NCBI GenBank assembly: GCA_964651495.1
Contig: CAZYWP010000127.1
Location: forward strand, 1 to 9,095
Reading direction: 5' to 3'
Source: CAZNVB01 sp964651495
GTDB lineage: Bacteria > Acidobacteriota > Aminicenantia > Aminicenantales > UBA8522
Length of the DNA: 9,095 nt
Below the pieces are notes generated by a model. The model did no database searches. It was not told the origin of the DNA and was given only the letters and a program-made list of their open reading frames with translations. The translations under genes and the position numbers were made by a program. Shown one piece after another: positions 6,754 through 9,095 of this stretch (its first letter is position 1; each line of letters starts with the position of its first letter).

Positions 6754-9017
6754 GCCTGTCGGAATTCTCGATTAAACGGCCGATCTTCACGATTATGCTG
6801 ACCTTGGTGGTCATCGCCGTCGGCTTGGTCTCGATCACCCGTCTTCCCGTCGACCTGATGCCGGAGATCATCTTTCCCACTCTCAACATCTCCACCTCTT
6901 ACGAAAATACCGGGCCGGAAGAAATCGAGGAGTTGATCACCCGGCCGATTGAAGAAGCGATGAGCGCCGTGCCGGGCGTGGAAGAGGTTTTTTCCGTCTC
7001 TTCGGAGGGAAGCAGCTCAGTCAGGGTGATGTTTTCCTGGAGTGTAGACCTGGATGCCGCCGCCGATGACGTCCGGGAACGTCTCGACCGGGTGATCGGC
7101 CGCCTGCCCGAGGACGTCAACAGGCCGACGCTCCGGAAATTCGACCCGGCCCAGNNNNNNNNNNNNNNNNNNNNNNNNNNNNNNNNNNNNNNNNNNNNNN
7201 NNNNNNNNNNNNNNNNNNNNNNNNNNNNNNNNNNNNNNNNNNNNNNNNNNNNNNTGCCCATGGTATTCATCCGCGGAATGTCGGGCATCATGTTCAAACA
7301 GTTGGCCTACGTGGTCAGTTTTGCCAACCTCTGCGGACTCTTTGTCGCTTTGACGCTGGTTCCGATGCTTTCCAGCCGGCTTCTTCGGGTGACGCAGCTG
7401 GCCAATCCTCATCCCAAAAAAAGGAGAGAGAGAATCAGCCTCCTGTTCCCCCGGTTTTTCCGGAGCCTGGAAAATAACTATAAGAAGCTCCTTCACTACT
7501 CTCTTGATCATCGCCTCCAGGTTTTGGGCATCACCGTTGCGCTTCTGGCCGGAAGCATCGCCCTGATCCGGCTCGTGGGAAGTGAATTCATGCCCGCCAC
7601 GGATGAGGGAGAAGTGAGGGTTTCGGTGGAAATGGAAGTCGGCACCAGGCTCAATCTCATGGATGAAAAATTCCGGGCGATTGCGCAGATCATCCGGAAG
7701 GAAGTTCCGGAGAGGGTGAGCATCGAAGAAAGCTTCGGCGGAGGAGGGTGGCGGAGCGGCGCCAACACGGGAAATTTCACCCTCAAGCTCAAGCGCAAAT
7801 CCGAACGCTCGAGGTCGAGCGAACAAATTGCTACCGACCTCAGGAGCAAGCTGGCCGGCATCCCTGGCGTCATTATCAGGACCAGGGCGAGCGGCGGCCA
7901 GATGATGTTCGGCATGCGGGGAGGAGGAGGGCAGGAAAGGGTCCAGGTGGAAATCCGGGGCTATGACCTTAAGGTTGCCGAAGCCCTGGCCCAGCAGGTC
8001 AGAATGATTGTCGAGAAAGTCGAAGGCATCACCGATATCCGAGTCAGCCGTGAGGTCGGAAACCCGGAGGAGCTCTTCGTCATCGACCGGGAGGCCGCGG
8101 CCGACATGAAACTCTCGGTGAGCCAGATCGGCCAAACCGTCCAGACGGTGCTGATGGGGACCCAGGCCAGCCTCTTCCGGGAGGCCGGGCGAGAGTTTCG
8201 CATCCTCGTCAAGGTCAAAGACTCGGAACGAATGGATGTCCCAGATATCCTCAACCTGACCCTGACCAACGCGGACGGAGAACAGGTCAGCCTCCGCAAC
8301 GTCGTGAATGTCCGGCCGCGGCGCGGACCGGTCCGAATCGAAAGGAGAGACCGAGACCGGGTCGTGACGATCTCGGGCGAAATGGCCGGACGAGACCTGG
8401 GCTCAGTTCTGGGTGACGTCCGGGAAGGCCTCCGTTCGGTCCCCCTTCCGAGAAATTTCAGCATCGCCTTTACCGGGGACTTTGAGGAACAGCAGAAGGC
8501 GTTCCGGGAACTCCTGCTAAGCATCATTCTCGCTTTGATGCTCGTTTACATGATCATGGCCATGCTCTACGAATCAATCCGCGACCCGTTTATCGTCATG
8601 TTTTCGGTCCCCCTGGCGGCCATCGGTGTCGTCCTGATGCTCTTCCTTACCAGGACGACGTTCAACGTCCAATCGTACATCGGATGCATTATGTTGGGGG
8701 GCATCGTCGTCAATAACGCGATCATTCTTGTGGATTATACCAACCTTCTCCGGCGCCGGGACAAGATGCCCTTGCGGGTAGCGATTGAGGAAGCAGGACG
8801 GCGCCGTCTTCGGCCCATCCTGATGACGGCCTTCACCGCCGTCATGGCCACGATTCCGCTCGCCCTTGGTCTCGGAGAAGGCGGTGAAGCCCAGGCGCCC
8901 CTCGCCCGGGCCGTCATCGGGGGCTTGACAAGTTCAACCCTGATCACCCTGGTGGTTGTCCCCGTCATCTATTCTCTTTTCGAGGGCCGCCGGGAAAAAA
9001 GAAAACAAGAAGGTTAA
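6750..9017 (+). CDS. RND-family efflux permease (HAE-1/AcrB-like), interrupted by an assembly gap
   Basis: This is the inner-membrane, proton-driven pump of the tripartite system. The N-terminal 135 aa are intact: MSLSEFSIKRPIF, TM1 at about 11-31 and the first porter subdomain to FDPAQ. After the Ns, sequence resumes at PMVFIRGMSGIMFKQLAYVVSFA, the loop after TM5 and the start of TM6. It then continues through TM7 (near 7515-7580), the second porter region (7585-8500) and TM8-TM12 (8511-8985). VVNNAIILVDYTN (8707-8745) is the usual TM10 motif of this branch. By comparison with AcrB, the missing part should hold the PN2 region and TM2-TM5, including the TM4 Asp pair that carries protons, about 300 residues or more. 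The visible 135 + 586 residues plus that gap give the normal length near 1040. The start overlaps the adaptor stop (ATGA). Substrate is unknown. Confidence 0.9.
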   Translation: MSLSEFSIKRPIFTIMLTLVVIAVGLVSITRLPVDLMPEIIFPTLNISTSYENTGPEEIEELITRPIEEAMSAVPGVEEVFSVSSEGSSSVRVMFSWSVDLDAAADDVRERLDRVIGRLPEDVNRPTLRKFDPAQXXXXXXXXXXXXXXXXXXXXXXXXXXXXXXXXXXPMVFIRGMSGIMFKQLAYVVSFANLCGLFVALTLVPMLSSRLLRVTQLANPHPKKRRERISLLFPRFFRSLENNYKKLLHYSLDHRLQVLGITVALLAGSIALIRLVGSEFMPATDEGEVRVSVEMEVGTRLNLMDEKFRAIAQIIRKEVPERVSIEESFGGGGWRSGANTGNFTLKLKRKSERSRSSEQIATDLRSKLAGIPGVIIRTRASGGQMMFGMRGGGGQERVQVEIRGYDLKVAEALAQQVRMIVEKVEGITDIRVSREVGNPEELFVIDREAAADMKLSVSQIGQTVQTVLMGTQASLFREAGREFRILVKVKDSERMDVPDILNLTLTNADGEQVSLRNVVNVRPRRGPVRIERRDRDRVVTISGEMAGRDLGSVLGDVREGLRSVPLPRNFSIAFTGDFEEQQKAFRELLLSIILALMLVYMIMAMLYESIRDPFIVMFSVPLAAIGVVLMLFLTRTTFNVQSYIGCIMLGGIVVNNAIILVDYTNLLRRRDKMPLRVAIEEAGRRRLRPILMTAFTAVMATIPLALGLGEGGEAQAPLARAVIGGLTSSTLITLVVVPVIYSLFEGRREKRKQEG
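7155..7254. other. Assembly gap of 100 Ns inside the RND permease gene
   Basis: Exactly 100 Ns, a conventional placeholder length, split the permease gene. The reading frame happens to stay open across it. From the family alignment the real missing length should be roughly 900-1000 bp. If both sides belong to one intact gene, that length must leave remainder 1 when divided by 3, because codon 135 ends at 7154 and the bases TG at 7255-7256 complete a codon. Confidence 0.97.
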
Positions 9018-9095
9018 GCTTTTCTTCTACACTTTTTGGGCGGGAAAGGCGGCCGATTCACAGGGGACTCCGGATAGACAGAGGGCGCAGCCGAG
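9018..9095. other. Tail of window, no recognisable feature
   Basis: Seventy-eight bases follow the permease stop. They include a T-run (9033-9037) and GC-rich sequence, but I find no convincing gene start, strong hairpin or promoter. The next gene, if the operon continues, lies beyond the window. Confidence 0.4.

Noticed and set aside
7017..8135. 372-codon minus-strand frame opposite the permease
   Set aside because: It runs through the N-gap and is antisense to RND sequence; it exists only because Ns contain no stops.
9008..9037. Possible intrinsic terminator after the permease (AGAAGG/TCTTCT, then TTTTT)
   Set aside because: The stem is at most 6 bp, AU-rich with a G-T pair, and overlaps the stop codon; too weak to call.
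1..9095. tRNA, rRNA, CRISPR array, insertion sequence or phage genes
   Set aside because: I searched by eye for clover-leaf arms, regularly spaced repeats, transposase motifs and terminal inverted repeats and saw none.

Overview
This window looks like chromosomal DNA of a Gram-negative (two-membrane) bacterium, probably from a metagenome or draft assembly, because it contains a run of exactly 100 Ns. Base composition is moderately GC-rich by eye. The two-membrane reading rests on a monofunctional peptidoglycan transglycosylase, a TolC-type outer-membrane channel with its periplasmic adaptor and RND pump, and two exported peptidases. The style of the M24 proteins and of the OMF-MFP-RND order recalls Acidobacteriota/Aminicenantes-like genomes, but that is an impression and not a demonstrated assignment.

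Layout. Positions 1-100 hold no convincing gene but contain an 11-bp stem-loop just beyond the mtgA stop. mtgA (101-853, minus strand) encodes a membrane-anchored glycan-strand polymerase. The divergent intergenic region (854-1060) carries a near-consensus sigma70-type promoter facing right, with an ATCGG direct repeat across its -35 box. Five co-directional genes follow. The first two (1061-2317 and 2399-3763) are dissimilar M24-family 'pita-bread' metallopeptidases (Xaa-Pro/creatinase type); one has a textbook twin-arginine signal and the other a Sec signal. Then come a TolC-family outer-membrane factor (3819-5402), a membrane fusion protein (5479-6753) and an inner-membrane RND permease (6750-9017). 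The adaptor and permease overlap by ATGA. The permease is broken by the N-run, which by comparison with the family hides about 300 residues rather than the 33 drawn. Positions 9018-9095 hold nothing I can name.

How the genes work together. The last three genes form a complete tripartite export machine: an inner-membrane proton-driven pump, a periplasmic adaptor and an outer-membrane duct. The two exported peptidases would cleave proline-containing peptides outside the cytoplasm. Whether they are functionally tied to the pump is unknown. A 12-bp direct repeat with a 20-bp period, containing -10-like TAAAAT hexamers, lies just upstream of the TolC gene and suggests that the efflux genes may have their own promoter. 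I see no clearly novel system here; the most notable points are the differently exported M24 pair, the promoter-region repeats and the assembly gap in the pump gene.
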